Positions 50,389 to 61,097 of a stretch of DNA of 64,000 nt are shown here, one piece after another. A model generated the notes under the pieces. It was not told where the DNA came from and did not search any database. It was given only the letters and a program-made list of their open reading frames with translations. Within the stretch, counting starts at the first letter, position 1. The number at the start of each line of letters is the position of its first letter. The stretch is from Nocardiopsis algeriensis (GTDB lineage Bacteria; Actinomycetota; Actinomycetes; Streptosporangiales; Streptosporangiaceae): positions 186,001 to 250,000 of the forward strand of contig NZ_JACHJO010000009.1 in the NCBI RefSeq assembly GCF_014203695.1, in the 5' to 3' direction. Both the position numbers and the translations under genes were made by a program.

Positions 50389-51689
50389 TGCTGCGCCTTG
50401 ACCGCCCGGAAGCCCAGCTCGAGGTCGGCCTTGAGGTCGTCGAGGTGCTCCAGGCCGACCGCCAGGCGCACCAGCCCGGGGGTGACCCCCGCGGCCAGCT
50501 GCTCCTGGGGGGAGAGCTGGCTGTGCGTGGTGCTGGCCGGGTGCACGATGAGGCTGCGCACGTCGCCGATGTTGACCAGCTGGCTGAACAGCTCGGTGCC
50601 GTCGACGAAGGCACGGCCGGCCTCGACCCCGCCGTGCAGGTCGAAGGAGACCACGGCGCCCGCGCCGCGCGGCAGGTACGTGTCGGCCAGCGCCTTGTGG
50701 GGGCTGGAGGCCAGGCCCGCGTAGTAGACCTTCTCCACCTCCTCGCGCGACTCCAGCCACTCGGCCAGGGCCTGGGTGTTGGCGACGTGGCGCTCCATGC
50801 GCAGGGACAGCGTCTCGATGCCCTGGAGGATGAGGAAGCTGTTGAGGGGCGCGATGGCGGCACCGGTGTCGCGCAGGACCTGCACGCGCATCTTGGCGGC
50901 GAAGGCACCCGGGCCCAGGGCCTCCCAGTAGCGCAGGCCGTTGTAGCTGGGGTCGGGCTCGGTGAAGCCGGGGAAGCGGTCGCCGTGGGCCCCGAAGTCG
51001 AAGGTGCCGGCGTCGACGGCCACACCCGCCACGCTGGTGCCGTGCCCGCCGAGGTACTTGGTGGCCGAGTGCACGACGATGTCGGCGCCGTGCTCGATGG
51101 GACGCAGCAGGTAGGGGCTGGGAACCGTGTTGTCGACGGCCAGCGGGATGCCCTGCTCGTGGGCGAGGTCGGCGATGGCGCGGATGTCCAGGACGTTGCC
51201 GCCGGGGTTGGCCAGGGCCTCGCCGAAGTAGAGCTTGGTCTCGGGCCGGGTGGCGTCCCGCCAGGCCTGGAGGTCGTTCTGGTCCTCGACGAAGGAGACC
51301 TCGATGCCGAGCTTGGGCAGGGTGTAGCGGAAGAGGTTGTGGGTTCCGCCGTAGAGGTAGGCGCTGGTCACCACGTGGTCGCCGGCGCCCGCGAGGTTGA
51401 GGATCGTGGCGGTGAGGGCCGCCGACCCGGAGGCGAAGGCGACCGCGGCCACGCCGCCCTCCAGCGCCGCCACCCGCTGCTCCAGGACGTCCTGGGTGGG
51501 GTTCGTGATCCGGGTGTAGATGTTGCCCGGCTCGGCCAGGCTGAAGAGGTCGGCCCCGTGCTGGGTGTCGCGGAAGACGTAGGAGGTCGTCTGGTAGATA
51601 GGAGTGGCCCGTGCATTGGTCGCCGGGTCCGGCTGTGCTCCGGCGTGGATCTGCTGTGTCTCGAAGGACCAGGACTGTTCGGCGGCCAC
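50385..51689 (-). CDS. metY: O-acetylhomoserine sulfhydrylase
   Basis: A 434-aa PLP enzyme that makes homocysteine from O-acetylhomoserine and sulfide. VHSATKYLGGHGTSVAG has the PLP Lys; GSAALTATILNL and AVDNTVPSPYLLRPI are cofactor-binding blocks. The start is GTG 51689 with AAGAAGGG upstream. With metX it forms a direct sulfhydrylation pathway. A sulfur motif lies 20-40 bp upstream. Confidence 0.96.
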   Translation of the reverse strand: MAAEQSWSFETQQIHAGAQPDPATNARATPIYQTTSYVFRDTQHGADLFSLAEPGNIYTRITNPTQDVLEQRVAALEGGVAAVAFASGSAALTATILNLAGAGDHVVTSAYLYGGTHNLFRYTLPKLGIEVSFVEDQNDLQAWRDATRPETKLYFGEALANPGGNVLDIRAIADLAHEQGIPLAVDNTVPSPYLLRPIEHGADIVVHSATKYLGGHGTSVAGVAVDAGTFDFGAHGDRFPGFTEPDPSYNGLRYWEALGPGAFAAKMRVQVLRDTGAAIAPLNSFLILQGIETLSLRMERHVANTQALAEWLESREEVEKVYYAGLASSPHKALADTYLPRGAGAVVSFDLHGGVEAGRAFVDGTELFSQLVNIGDVRSLIVHPASTTHSQLSPQEQLAAGVTPGLVRLAVGLEHLDDLKADLELGFRAVKAQQ

Positions 51690-51708
51690 GGCGCACCCTT
51701 CTTCTTCA

Positions 51709-51729
51709 ATTCGGTAGGGAAAGTAGGGA
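51709..51729. promoter_or_regulatory. Sulfur motif D (metY promoter region)
   Basis: TTCGGTAGGGAAAGTAGGG shares the AAGTAGGG half of motifs B and C; the other half reads GGTAGG, a direct rather than inverted repeat. It is the weakest member of the group. Confidence 0.4.
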
Positions 51730-51909
51730 TTGATCGCAGCCTAACACCCGAAACGCCGGAAGTACCAGCGGTTTCACGCGGTCGCCCCGCGTCGACCAGG
51801 CGCTTTGCCGCACGGGGCCGTGCGCGCCGCGACCGCCTCCCGGGCCCGGCACGGCCCATCACTTAGGGTGTCGGTGTCAGTACATCAAGTACGGGGGGCG
51901 CGACGCGAC

Positions 51910-54393
<2,484 letters not shown>

Positions 54394-54400
54394 GCGGCCT

Positions 54401-54432
54401 CCTCCCGGAGCGGGGCGGCCCGCTCCGGGAGG
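54401..54432. terminator. Hairpin after clpC
   Basis: CCTCCCGGAGCGGG and CCCGCTCCGGGAGG pair perfectly around GCGG between convergent genes. Confidence 0.8.
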
Positions 54433-54449
54433 CGCGGCCGGAGGAGTGG

Positions 54450-55481
54450 TCAGGCGGCGCCGGCCTCGCGGATGCGGTCGCGGACCCACTCCCCCGCCGG
54501 CTTGAGCACGTCCTCCCCGGTCCAGGGGCCGCCGGCGTGGCAGGTACCCGGTTCGAAGACGGCACCGGAGCGGAAGTCGTCGGAGAAGTTCCAGTTGACC
54601 CAGCTGATCTGCTCCTCCTCCATCAGGTCGAGGTAGGCCTGGGCGGAGGCGAAGTCGTCGGGCCCGTCCCCCGTGGCCTCCTGGGTGCCGAACTCGGTGA
54701 CGAACAGGGGCAGCTCGCGGGCGGCGGCGCGGAACCCCTCGCGGTGGTAGTTCCCGTGGGTGGCCGCGTAGAAGTGGAAGGTGTACATGATGTTGTCGGC
54801 GTCGACCGGGTCGGCGGTGATCTCGGTGTGGTCCCCTCCCTGGGACAGCCCCAGCGAGGACCAGCCGCGGGTGCCGACGAGGACGACCGCCTCGGGGTCC
54901 CGGTCGCGGATCACCGGGATGACCTGTTCGGCATAGCCCTTGATCGTGCCCCAGTCGACGTAGCTGGGCTCGTTGGCGATCTCGTACAGGACGTTGTCCT
55001 TGCCGGCGTGGACCTGCGCCATCTCGGAGAAGAAGGCCAGGGCCCGGTCGAGGTTGTACATGGGGTCGCCGGGGGTGAGCATGTGCCAGTCGACGATGAC
55101 GTACAGGCCGCGCTCGGTGGCCTCCTCGACGAGCTCGTGGACCCGGTCGGTGAAGCCGCGCGGGTCGGTCTCGTAGCCGCCCTCCTGGATGTACATGGAC
55201 ACCCGGAGCACGTCGGCCTTCCAGTCGGTGGCGAGGGCGTCCAGCGAACCGTCGGTGAGGCAGTGGTCGTACCACTGCAGCCCGTGGGAGCTCATGCCGC
55301 GGAGCTGGACGGTGTTCCCGCCCTCGTCGCAGAGCTTGAGCCCGCACACCTGCAGCTGCCCGTGGGTGCCCGCGGGAGTGGCGGAGGCCTCGGCGGGCGC
55401 GGTGAGGGAGAGGGGGAGCAGGAGCGCTCCCAGGAGCGCTCCTCGGAGTGATCGGGACCGGCCGGTCGGGGGGTGTGCCAC
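54450..55481 (-). CDS. Secreted GH5 endoglucanase (cellulase)
   Basis: A 343-aa protein from GTG 55481 with GGAGG 7 nt upstream. A Sec signal (RGALLGALLLPLSLTAPAEA) is followed directly by one GH5 domain: LRGMSSHGLQWY, VDWHMLTPGDP, YEIANEP (acid/base Glu), FHFYAATHG and LFVTEFGTQEAT (nucleophile Glu). No carbohydrate-binding module is present. Two CelR/CebR-like palindromes lie within the signal-peptide codons, suggesting repression relieved by cellobiose. Confidence 0.93.
   Translation of the reverse strand: MAHPPTGRSRSLRGALLGALLLPLSLTAPAEASATPAGTHGQLQVCGLKLCDEGGNTVQLRGMSSHGLQWYDHCLTDGSLDALATDWKADVLRVSMYIQEGGYETDPRGFTDRVHELVEEATERGLYVIVDWHMLTPGDPMYNLDRALAFFSEMAQVHAGKDNVLYEIANEPSYVDWGTIKGYAEQVIPVIRDRDPEAVVLVGTRGWSSLGLSQGGDHTEITADPVDADNIMYTFHFYAATHGNYHREGFRAAARELPLFVTEFGTQEATGDGPDDFASAQAYLDLMEEEQISWVNWNFSDDFRSGAVFEPGTCHAGGPWTGEDVLKPAGEWVRDRIREAGAA
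55419..55444. promoter_or_regulatory. Tandem CelR/CebR-like palindromes in the GH5 signal-peptide codons
   Basis: GGAGCGCTCC occurs twice, at 55421-55430 and 55433-55442. On the coding strand one reads TGGGAGCGCTCCTG, 12 of 14 matches to the actinomycete CelR/CebR operator TGGGAGCGCTCCCA. The copies encode GAL-L-GAL-L, so coding repetition is an alternative explanation. Confidence 0.5.
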
Positions 55482-55621
55482 GGTGCGTCCTCCAGCGGGG
55501 AGCGATCCGGTGCGGACCGGACCCGCACCGAACCGGAAGGAATCCTTACTGTTACCGGAAACCTAGACGCCGTCCGCTCCCGGGTCAACACCCCTTGCGG
55601 GCCTCCCCCGCCGGACCGCGC

Positions 55622-55798
55622 TCAGGCCGGTTCGGGTTCGGGCTCGGGCCCGGGCGGCTCGGGCAGCGGGCCCGGAGGCACCGGTTCGGGGCTGGGCTCG
55701 GGCGGCACCGGTCCGGGCGGCATGGGCGCCGGGGGAAACGGGTCGGGCGGCATGGGATCGGGGCGGCGCAGGAGGCCGCCGCGGGTCGGAGTGGACAT
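55622..55798 (-). CDS. 58-aa proline-rich protein
   Basis: ATG 55798 has GGAG 5 nt upstream and the frame runs to TGA 55622. After a short basic N-terminus (MSTPTRGGLLRR) the protein is almost only Pro with Met, Glu, Asp and Gly (MPPDPFPPAPMPPGP and similar). It has no family I know. It follows the SDR gene by 54 bp on the same strand, so it is probably the last gene of a three-gene operon. Confidence 0.6.
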   Translation of the reverse strand: MSTPTRGGLLRRPDPMPPDPFPPAPMPPGPVPPEPSPEPVPPGPLPEPPGPEPEPEPA

Positions 55799-55852
55799 CT
55801 GTTCTCCTCTCTCGCTTCTCTCGCGCCGGTGGCCGGCTCCGCGGAACGACCC

Positions 55853-57040
55853 TCACCCCGGGTTCGTCCGCGGCTGCTGGTTCAGGCGCCCGGCGGCACG
55901 TTCGTTGAGCGCGGTGGGCAGCCGCAGCACGCGGTTGACGACTCCGCGCCCGGCCTCCTTCCCGGCCTGCTCCTCGACCTCCTCGGGAGCGGACGGCAGC
56001 ATCCTGCCCATGACCCGCGTGGTCGTCTGGACCAGGGCGGGCGACACCCCCCGCGCCAGGACGACCGCCCTCGCCAGAGGTGTGAGGATCACGTAGGAGC
56101 GCCCGCGGGCGGCCGCCTCGACGATGCGCCGGGCCGCGCGCTCGGCACTCGTCGAGACCAGCGGCAGCCCCGCGAACAGGGAGAACCAGGCGTGCTCGTA
56201 CTCGGCGCGCCCGGAGAACACCGCGGCCCGGTGGGAACCGGTGCGCATCAGGCCCGGGACCACGGTGGTGACCTTCACCCCGGTGCGGGCGACCTCCGCC
56301 GCCAGCCCCTCGGAGAGGGCGGTCTCGGCGAACTTGGCGCACGAGTACGGCAGCAGGTGCGGCACGCTCAGGTGGCCGCCGATGGAGGTGATGTTGACCA
56401 GGGTCCCGCCGGTGGCCTCCAGGTGGCCGAGCGCGGCCCGGGAGACGCGCAGGGGCGCCCAGAACATCGTGTCCATCGCGTCCTGGAAGTGGCTCTCGTC
56501 GAAGACCTCCTGCGGCCCCACCTGGATGATGCCCGCGTTGTTGACGACGATGTCGAGGTGGCCGAAGTGCGCGACGGCCTGCGCCACCATGTCCTCGATC
56601 TGACCGGGGTCGCGCAGGTCGCACCGGATGCCCAGCGCGTCCACCCCGCGTGAGCGCAGGTCGGCCACGGCCTGGTCGAGTTCGGCGGTGTCGCGCGCGC
56701 AGACGGCCACGCGGGCCCCGCGGTCGCCGAGCTCGCGGGCCATCTGGAGCCCGAGCCCGCGTGAGCCGCCGGTGACGAGCGCGACCCGGCCCGTCAGGCG
56801 GGCGGGTGCGCTCCGCAGGGCCAGGGCGACCGCCCCGGCCCCGACGGCGACGCCGGCCGCCGCCATCAGCCCGGTGCCGACCGCGGCCGCGACCGCGGCC
56901 CCGGTCGCGGCCCGGACCGCGACCGCCGTTCCCGGCAACGCCGGGACCCGGCGCCCTTTTCCGGCCCCGGGCTCCACCCGGGCCCGGGAGCGCGCCCGGC
57001 GTGCTCCGGTCGGTGCGGATGACATCTTCCAGCGGCTCAC
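55853..57040 (-). CDS. Membrane-anchored short-chain dehydrogenase
   Basis: About 395 aa from GTG 57040 (GGAG 8 nt upstream); ATG 57025 is possible. One Ala/Gly/Val-rich membrane helix (residues about 50-85) is followed by a classical SDR domain: TGGSRGLGLQMARELG (NAD site), NNAGI, ITSIGG and YSCAKFA (catalytic Tyr-x-x-x-Lys). The C-terminal 90 residues extend beyond the Rossmann fold, as in hydroxysteroid dehydrogenase-like membrane SDRs. It lies between the DUF8129 gene and the proline-rich gene. Confidence 0.88.
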   Translation of the reverse strand: MSRWKMSSAPTGARRARSRARVEPGAGKGRRVPALPGTAVAVRAATGAAVAAAVGTGLMAAAGVAVGAGAVALALRSAPARLTGRVALVTGGSRGLGLQMARELGDRGARVAVCARDTAELDQAVADLRSRGVDALGIRCDLRDPGQIEDMVAQAVAHFGHLDIVVNNAGIIQVGPQEVFDESHFQDAMDTMFWAPLRVSRAALGHLEATGGTLVNITSIGGHLSVPHLLPYSCAKFAETALSEGLAAEVARTGVKVTTVVPGLMRTGSHRAAVFSGRAEYEHAWFSLFAGLPLVSTSAERAARRIVEAAARGRSYVILTPLARAVVLARGVSPALVQTTTRVMGRMLPSAPEEVEEQAGKEAGRGVVNRVLRLPTALNERAAGRLNQQPRTNPG

Positions 57041-57089
57041 TGCGCACTCCGTCCGTCGTGGTGGTCGGTTCTGGAGACCCCGGCCCCGC

Positions 57090-57440
57090 TCAGGCCCTGC
57101 TGTCACCCTTGGGCTTGGCCGGCTGGTTGGGCACTCCCTGGGGCGGCGGGTTGAACTTCGGCGCGGCGGTCTCGCCGCTCACCGGAGAGCCCCCCTCGGC
57201 CGGCCCCGGCCGCTCGGGCTGGAACTGCTGGGAGCCGCCCGAGGGCTCCGCCCCCTCCTCCAGCGCGCGGAGCCGGTTCTGGAGGATCTCCAGGACCGCG
57301 GTGCGGTCGGCGTGGCTCTTCTCGTAGGCGATCAGCCGGCGCATCTGCTCGGCGTCGAGCGAGCGGACGCGGTGCTGCAGGGTCGCGACGGGAAGTCCCT
57401 CGTAGCCCTCGATCGGGGGTGTGTCCCTGTTCATCGGCAT
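57090..57440 (-). CDS. DUF8129-type small protein
   Basis: A 116-aa protein from ATG 57440. LPVATLQHRVRSLDAEQMRRLIAYEKSHADR is split here only for length: the LPVATLQHRVRSLD and LIAYEKSHADR parts match the actinobacterial DUF8129 helical motif (from memory), seen also in lipid-droplet-associated proteins. The C-terminal half is disordered and rich in Pro, Gly and Gln. It begins the operon with the SDR gene, 49 bp upstream of it, and is divergent from the ATP-grasp gene. Confidence 0.7.
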   Translation of the reverse strand: MPMNRDTPPIEGYEGLPVATLQHRVRSLDAEQMRRLIAYEKSHADRTAVLEILQNRLRALEEGAEPSGGSQQFQPERPGPAEGGSPVSGETAAPKFNPPPQGVPNQPAKPKGDSRA

Positions 57441-57724
57441 TCACTACCTCTCGTCGGATACGGGCCCCGCTACCCGGGGGGCCCGGGGCGAAACGGGCCC
57501 CTTCCCCGCGAGGGCGCGGGAACGCCCCACGTCAGGGGCCGGACCGGCGTGGCGGCCACCGCTTCCCGGGGAGATGGGGAGGAGCCCTGGCGGGCGGCCT
57601 CCCCACCGTGCCCGGGCCGGCGGCGCGGACGTGCCCCCTGCCAGGTCGGCCTGTGGACCAGGTCTCGGTTTGGCAACACGATCGCGGGTAGTCGCACCGG
57701 TACACACCACGCCGAGAGAAAGCG

Positions 57725-59035
57725 GTGCGTACAGCTGTGAAGAACGTCTTTGTACTGGGAATGGACGAGGAAAACCGCAAGATCCTCGAGCGGACGCCGA
57801 GCGCCCGGGACTGCGAGTTCCACCAGCTCCTCACCCAGGAGGAACTGCAGTTCGGGCAGGTGGACATCGAGGAGCTGCTGGCCAAGGCCGAGCGCGTCCT
57901 CGACGAGTTCGAGGGAAGCGTCGACGCCATCGTCGGCTACTGGGACTTCCCCGTGACCCTTCTCGTGCCGATCCTGTGCGCTCCCCGCGGGCTGCCCTCC
58001 CCCAGCCTGGAATCGGTCGTCCGCTGCGAGCACAAGTACTGGAGCCGGCTCCTGCAGAGCGAGGTCGTCGACGCCCATCCGCCCTTCGCCCTCGTCGAGC
58101 TGGACGACCCCACCCCTCCCGAGAACCTCTCCTACCCCTTCTGGTTCAAGCCGGTGAAGTCGGCCTCCTCCGAGCTCGCCTACCGGATCGAGGACGAGGA
58201 GGCCTTCCGCGCCGCCGCCGAGCGCCTGCGCGAGGGCGTGGACCGTATCGGCCTTCCCTTCGAGCAGATCCTCAAGCGCATCGACCTCCCCCCGGAGATC
58301 GCGGCCGCCGGTGGGCGCACCGCCCTGGCCGAGGGCTCGCTCAAGGGGCTCCAGGTCGCCGTCGAGGGCTACGTGTACCAGGGCGAGCCGGTCGTCCACG
58401 GCGTCCTCGACTCGGTCGACTACCCCGGCAGCTCCACCTTCCTGCGCCACCAGTACCCCTCGGGTCTGTCCGACGACGTCTGCCGGCGGCTGTCCGACAC
58501 GGCCAAGCGGACCGTGCGCAAGCTGGGACTGGACAACTCCACCTTCAGCGTCGAGTTCTTCTACGACCCGCTGGAGGACGAACTGGGCATCGTGGAGGTC
58601 AACCCGCGCCACTCCCAGGCGCACGCCGAGCTGTTCGAGCTGGTGGACGGTGTGGCCAACCACGAGCGCATGCTCAGGCTCGCGCTCGGCCAGGACCCGG
58701 CCCTGCCCGCGAACGGCACCCCGACCGGCTACGAGGTGGCCGCGGAGTGGTACCTGCGCCGCTTCGACGACGGCGTCACCACGCGTGTCCCCACCGAGGA
58801 GGAGGTCGCCGAGCTGGAGGCCTCGCTGCCCGGGGTGACGGTCAAGGTGGTGCCCCAGGAGGGGCAGCGGCTCTCGGAACTGCCCGCGCAGGACAGCTAC
58901 AGCTACGAACTCGCCCTGATCACCATCGGCGCGAGCGACGAGACCGAGATGACCGCCAAGTACGAGCGGTGCGTGGAGGAGCTCAAGTTCGAGTTCGAGG
59001 ACGAGGACCCGCTCGCCGAGACCGGCGGACTCTGA
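57725..59035 (+). CDS. ATP-grasp domain protein
   Basis: A 436-aa protein from GTG 57725; GTG 57737 is an alternative. The ATP-grasp fold is seen in FWFKPVKSASSELAYRI (nucleotide Lys), VAVEGYVYQGEPVVHGVL and FSVEFFYDP ... GIVEVNPRHSQAH (metal-binding Glu and Asn). The family links a carboxylate to an amine or thiol using ATP. The C-terminal 120 residues form an extra domain. It opens a five-gene operon with the S15 hydrolase 14 bp downstream. The substrate is unknown. Confidence 0.88.
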   Translation: MRTAVKNVFVLGMDEENRKILERTPSARDCEFHQLLTQEELQFGQVDIEELLAKAERVLDEFEGSVDAIVGYWDFPVTLLVPILCAPRGLPSPSLESVVRCEHKYWSRLLQSEVVDAHPPFALVELDDPTPPENLSYPFWFKPVKSASSELAYRIEDEEAFRAAAERLREGVDRIGLPFEQILKRIDLPPEIAAAGGRTALAEGSLKGLQVAVEGYVYQGEPVVHGVLDSVDYPGSSTFLRHQYPSGLSDDVCRRLSDTAKRTVRKLGLDNSTFSVEFFYDPLEDELGIVEVNPRHSQAHAELFELVDGVANHERMLRLALGQDPALPANGTPTGYEVAAEWYLRRFDDGVTTRVPTEEEVAELEASLPGVTVKVVPQEGQRLSELPAQDSYSYELALITIGASDETEMTAKYERCVEELKFEFEDEDPLAETGGL

Positions 59036-59049
59036 GAGGAGCGTCTCCG

Positions 59050-61074
59050 ATGCACGTGGTCACGTCACTGCCCTACGAGACCCGGGCTGACGAGCACTTC
59101 TGGATACCCATGTCGGACGGGGTGCGGCTGGCCGCCCGGGTGTGGCGGCCCCTGTCCTCCGAGAGGTCCCCGGTTCCGGCGGTGCTCGAGTACATCCCCT
59201 ATCGCAGGCGCGACCTCACCGCGGTGCGCGACTCGATGCACCATCCCTACATCGCCGGGCACGGCTACGCCTGCGTCCGCGTCGACCTCCGGGGGACCGG
59301 CGACTCCGAGGGGGTGCTCGTCGACGAGTACCTCGAACGCGAGCAGCAGGATGCCGAGGAGGTCCTGGCCTGGCTGGCCGAGCAGCCCTGGTGCGACGGC
59401 CGCACGGGGATGCTCGGCCTGTCCTGGGGCGCCTTCGCCGCCCTGCAGGTGGCGGCGCGACGGCCGCCCAGCCTGGGCGCGATCGCCATCAGCTCCTTCA
59501 CCGACGACCGCTACGGGGACGACTTCCACTACATGGGCGGCTGCCTGCTGTCGGACAACCTCGCCGAGGCGGGGACGATGTTCGCCTACGGCACCTGTCC
59601 CCCGGACCCGGCCGTGGTGGGTGACGGCTGGCGGCAGATGTGGCTGGAGCGGCTGGAGGCCACCGAGCCGTGGGTCCTGGAATGGCTGCGCCACCAGCGC
59701 CGCGACTCCTACTGGCGGCACGCGTCGGTGTGCGAGGACTACGCGTCGGTGGCCTGCCCCGTCCTGGCCTCCAGCGGCTGGGCCGACGGCTACTCCAACG
59801 CCGTCTTCCGCGTCCTGGAGCACCTGGACGTGCCCCGCAAGGGGCTCGTGGGGCCCTGGTCGCACCGGTATCCGCACATGGGCTACCCGGGGCCGGCCAT
59901 CGGCTACCTCCAGGAGGTCGTGCGCTGGTTCGACCACTGGCTCAAGGGCGTCGACAACGGCGTCGACGACGAGGCCGTGCTGTGGGCGTGGATGCAGGAC
60001 AGCGTGCCGCCGTCCACCTCCTACGAGGAGCGCCCCGGGCGGTGGGTGCGCGAGGACTCCTGGCCCTCGCCGAGGATCGAGGAGACGGCGTTCCCTCTGG
60101 CGGCGCACCGCATCGCCGCACCCGGCGAGCAGCCGGGATCGCAGGCGCTGTCCCTCCAGTCTCCGCTGACGGTGGGCCAGTTCGCGGGGAAGTGGGCCTC
60201 CTACAACGCCCCGCCGGATCTTCCCTACGACCAGAGGGAGGAGGACGGCGGCTCCATGGTCTTCGACAGCGAGACGCTGTCCGAGCCCGTGGAGATCCTC
60301 GGTGCCGCGGTGGCCGAGCTGGAGGTGAGCGTCGACCAGCCGGTGGCGATGATCGCCGCCCGGCTCAGCGACGTCAGGCCCGACGGGGCGGCCACCCGCG
60401 TCACCTACGGCCTGCTCAACCTGACCCACCGCGACGGGGACGAGGACCCGCGGCCGCTGGTGCCGGGCGAGCGCTACCGGGTGCGCGTCACCCTCAACGG
60501 TGTCGCGCAGGCCTTCCCCGCCGGGCACCGCATCCGGCTGTCGCTGTCCACCTCCTACTGGCCGCTGGCCTGGCCGCCGCCCCGGCCCGTGCTGCTGACC
60601 GTCCACCCGGAGGGGAGCAGCCTGCTGCTGCCGGTGCGGCCCGCCCGCGAGGACGAGGGGTCCGATCCGGAGCCGTTCGGCGGGCCCGAGGCCACCCAGG
60701 AGATCGCCACCTCCCGCCGGGAGATGCCCGAGCACCGGTGGACGGTGCACAGGGACCTGGTGGACACCCGCTCGTCGCTGGAGATCGTCAAGGACGGCGG
60801 CATCCTGCACTTCGAGGACATCGACCTGGACGTGGGGCGGCGCGCCTACGAGTACTACGACTCCGTGGCGGCCGACTTCACCTCCCCGCGCGGGCGCTCC
60901 ACGTGGACGATGCGCTTCGCCCGGGGCGACTGGAGCACCCGGACCGAGACCCACACGTCGATGGAGTGCACCGAGGACGAGTTCCGGGTCTACGCGACCC
61001 TGGACGCCTACGAGGGCGAGGAGCGGATCTTCTCGCGCCAGTGGCGGGAATCGCTGCCCCGGGACCTGCTGTGA
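59050..61074 (+). CDS. S15/CocE-NonD family hydrolase
   Basis: A 674-aa alpha/beta hydrolase with an Xaa-Pro dipeptidyl-peptidase/CocE layout. DGVRLAARVWRP opens the domain, the nucleophile is in GMLGLSWGAFAAL, the Asp region is SSGWADGYSN and the His is in GPWSHRYPHMG. A C-terminal jelly-roll domain follows (about 400-600), then a 90-residue extension. No signal peptide. CocE relatives cleave esters, amides or transfer acyl groups. GGAG precedes ATG 59050. Confidence 0.9.
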   Translation: MHVVTSLPYETRADEHFWIPMSDGVRLAARVWRPLSSERSPVPAVLEYIPYRRRDLTAVRDSMHHPYIAGHGYACVRVDLRGTGDSEGVLVDEYLEREQQDAEEVLAWLAEQPWCDGRTGMLGLSWGAFAALQVAARRPPSLGAIAISSFTDDRYGDDFHYMGGCLLSDNLAEAGTMFAYGTCPPDPAVVGDGWRQMWLERLEATEPWVLEWLRHQRRDSYWRHASVCEDYASVACPVLASSGWADGYSNAVFRVLEHLDVPRKGLVGPWSHRYPHMGYPGPAIGYLQEVVRWFDHWLKGVDNGVDDEAVLWAWMQDSVPPSTSYEERPGRWVREDSWPSPRIEETAFPLAAHRIAAPGEQPGSQALSLQSPLTVGQFAGKWASYNAPPDLPYDQREEDGGSMVFDSETLSEPVEILGAAVAELEVSVDQPVAMIAARLSDVRPDGAATRVTYGLLNLTHRDGDEDPRPLVPGERYRVRVTLNGVAQAFPAGHRIRLSLSTSYWPLAWPPPRPVLLTVHPEGSSLLLPVRPAREDEGSDPEPFGGPEATQEIATSRREMPEHRWTVHRDLVDTRSSLEIVKDGGILHFEDIDLDVGRRAYEYYDSVAADFTSPRGRSTWTMRFARGDWSTRTETHTSMECTEDEFRVYATLDAYEGEERIFSRQWRESLPRDLL

Positions 61075-61097
61075 GCCGGACGAGAGCGGAAGGAACC

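Noticed and set aside
51876-51900. HspR (HAIR) or ClgR operator upstream of clpC
   Set aside because: GTAC-atcaa-GTAC and CGC-gac-GCG are visible, but neither fits the HAIR CTTGAGT-N7-ACTCAAG or the ClgR consensus.
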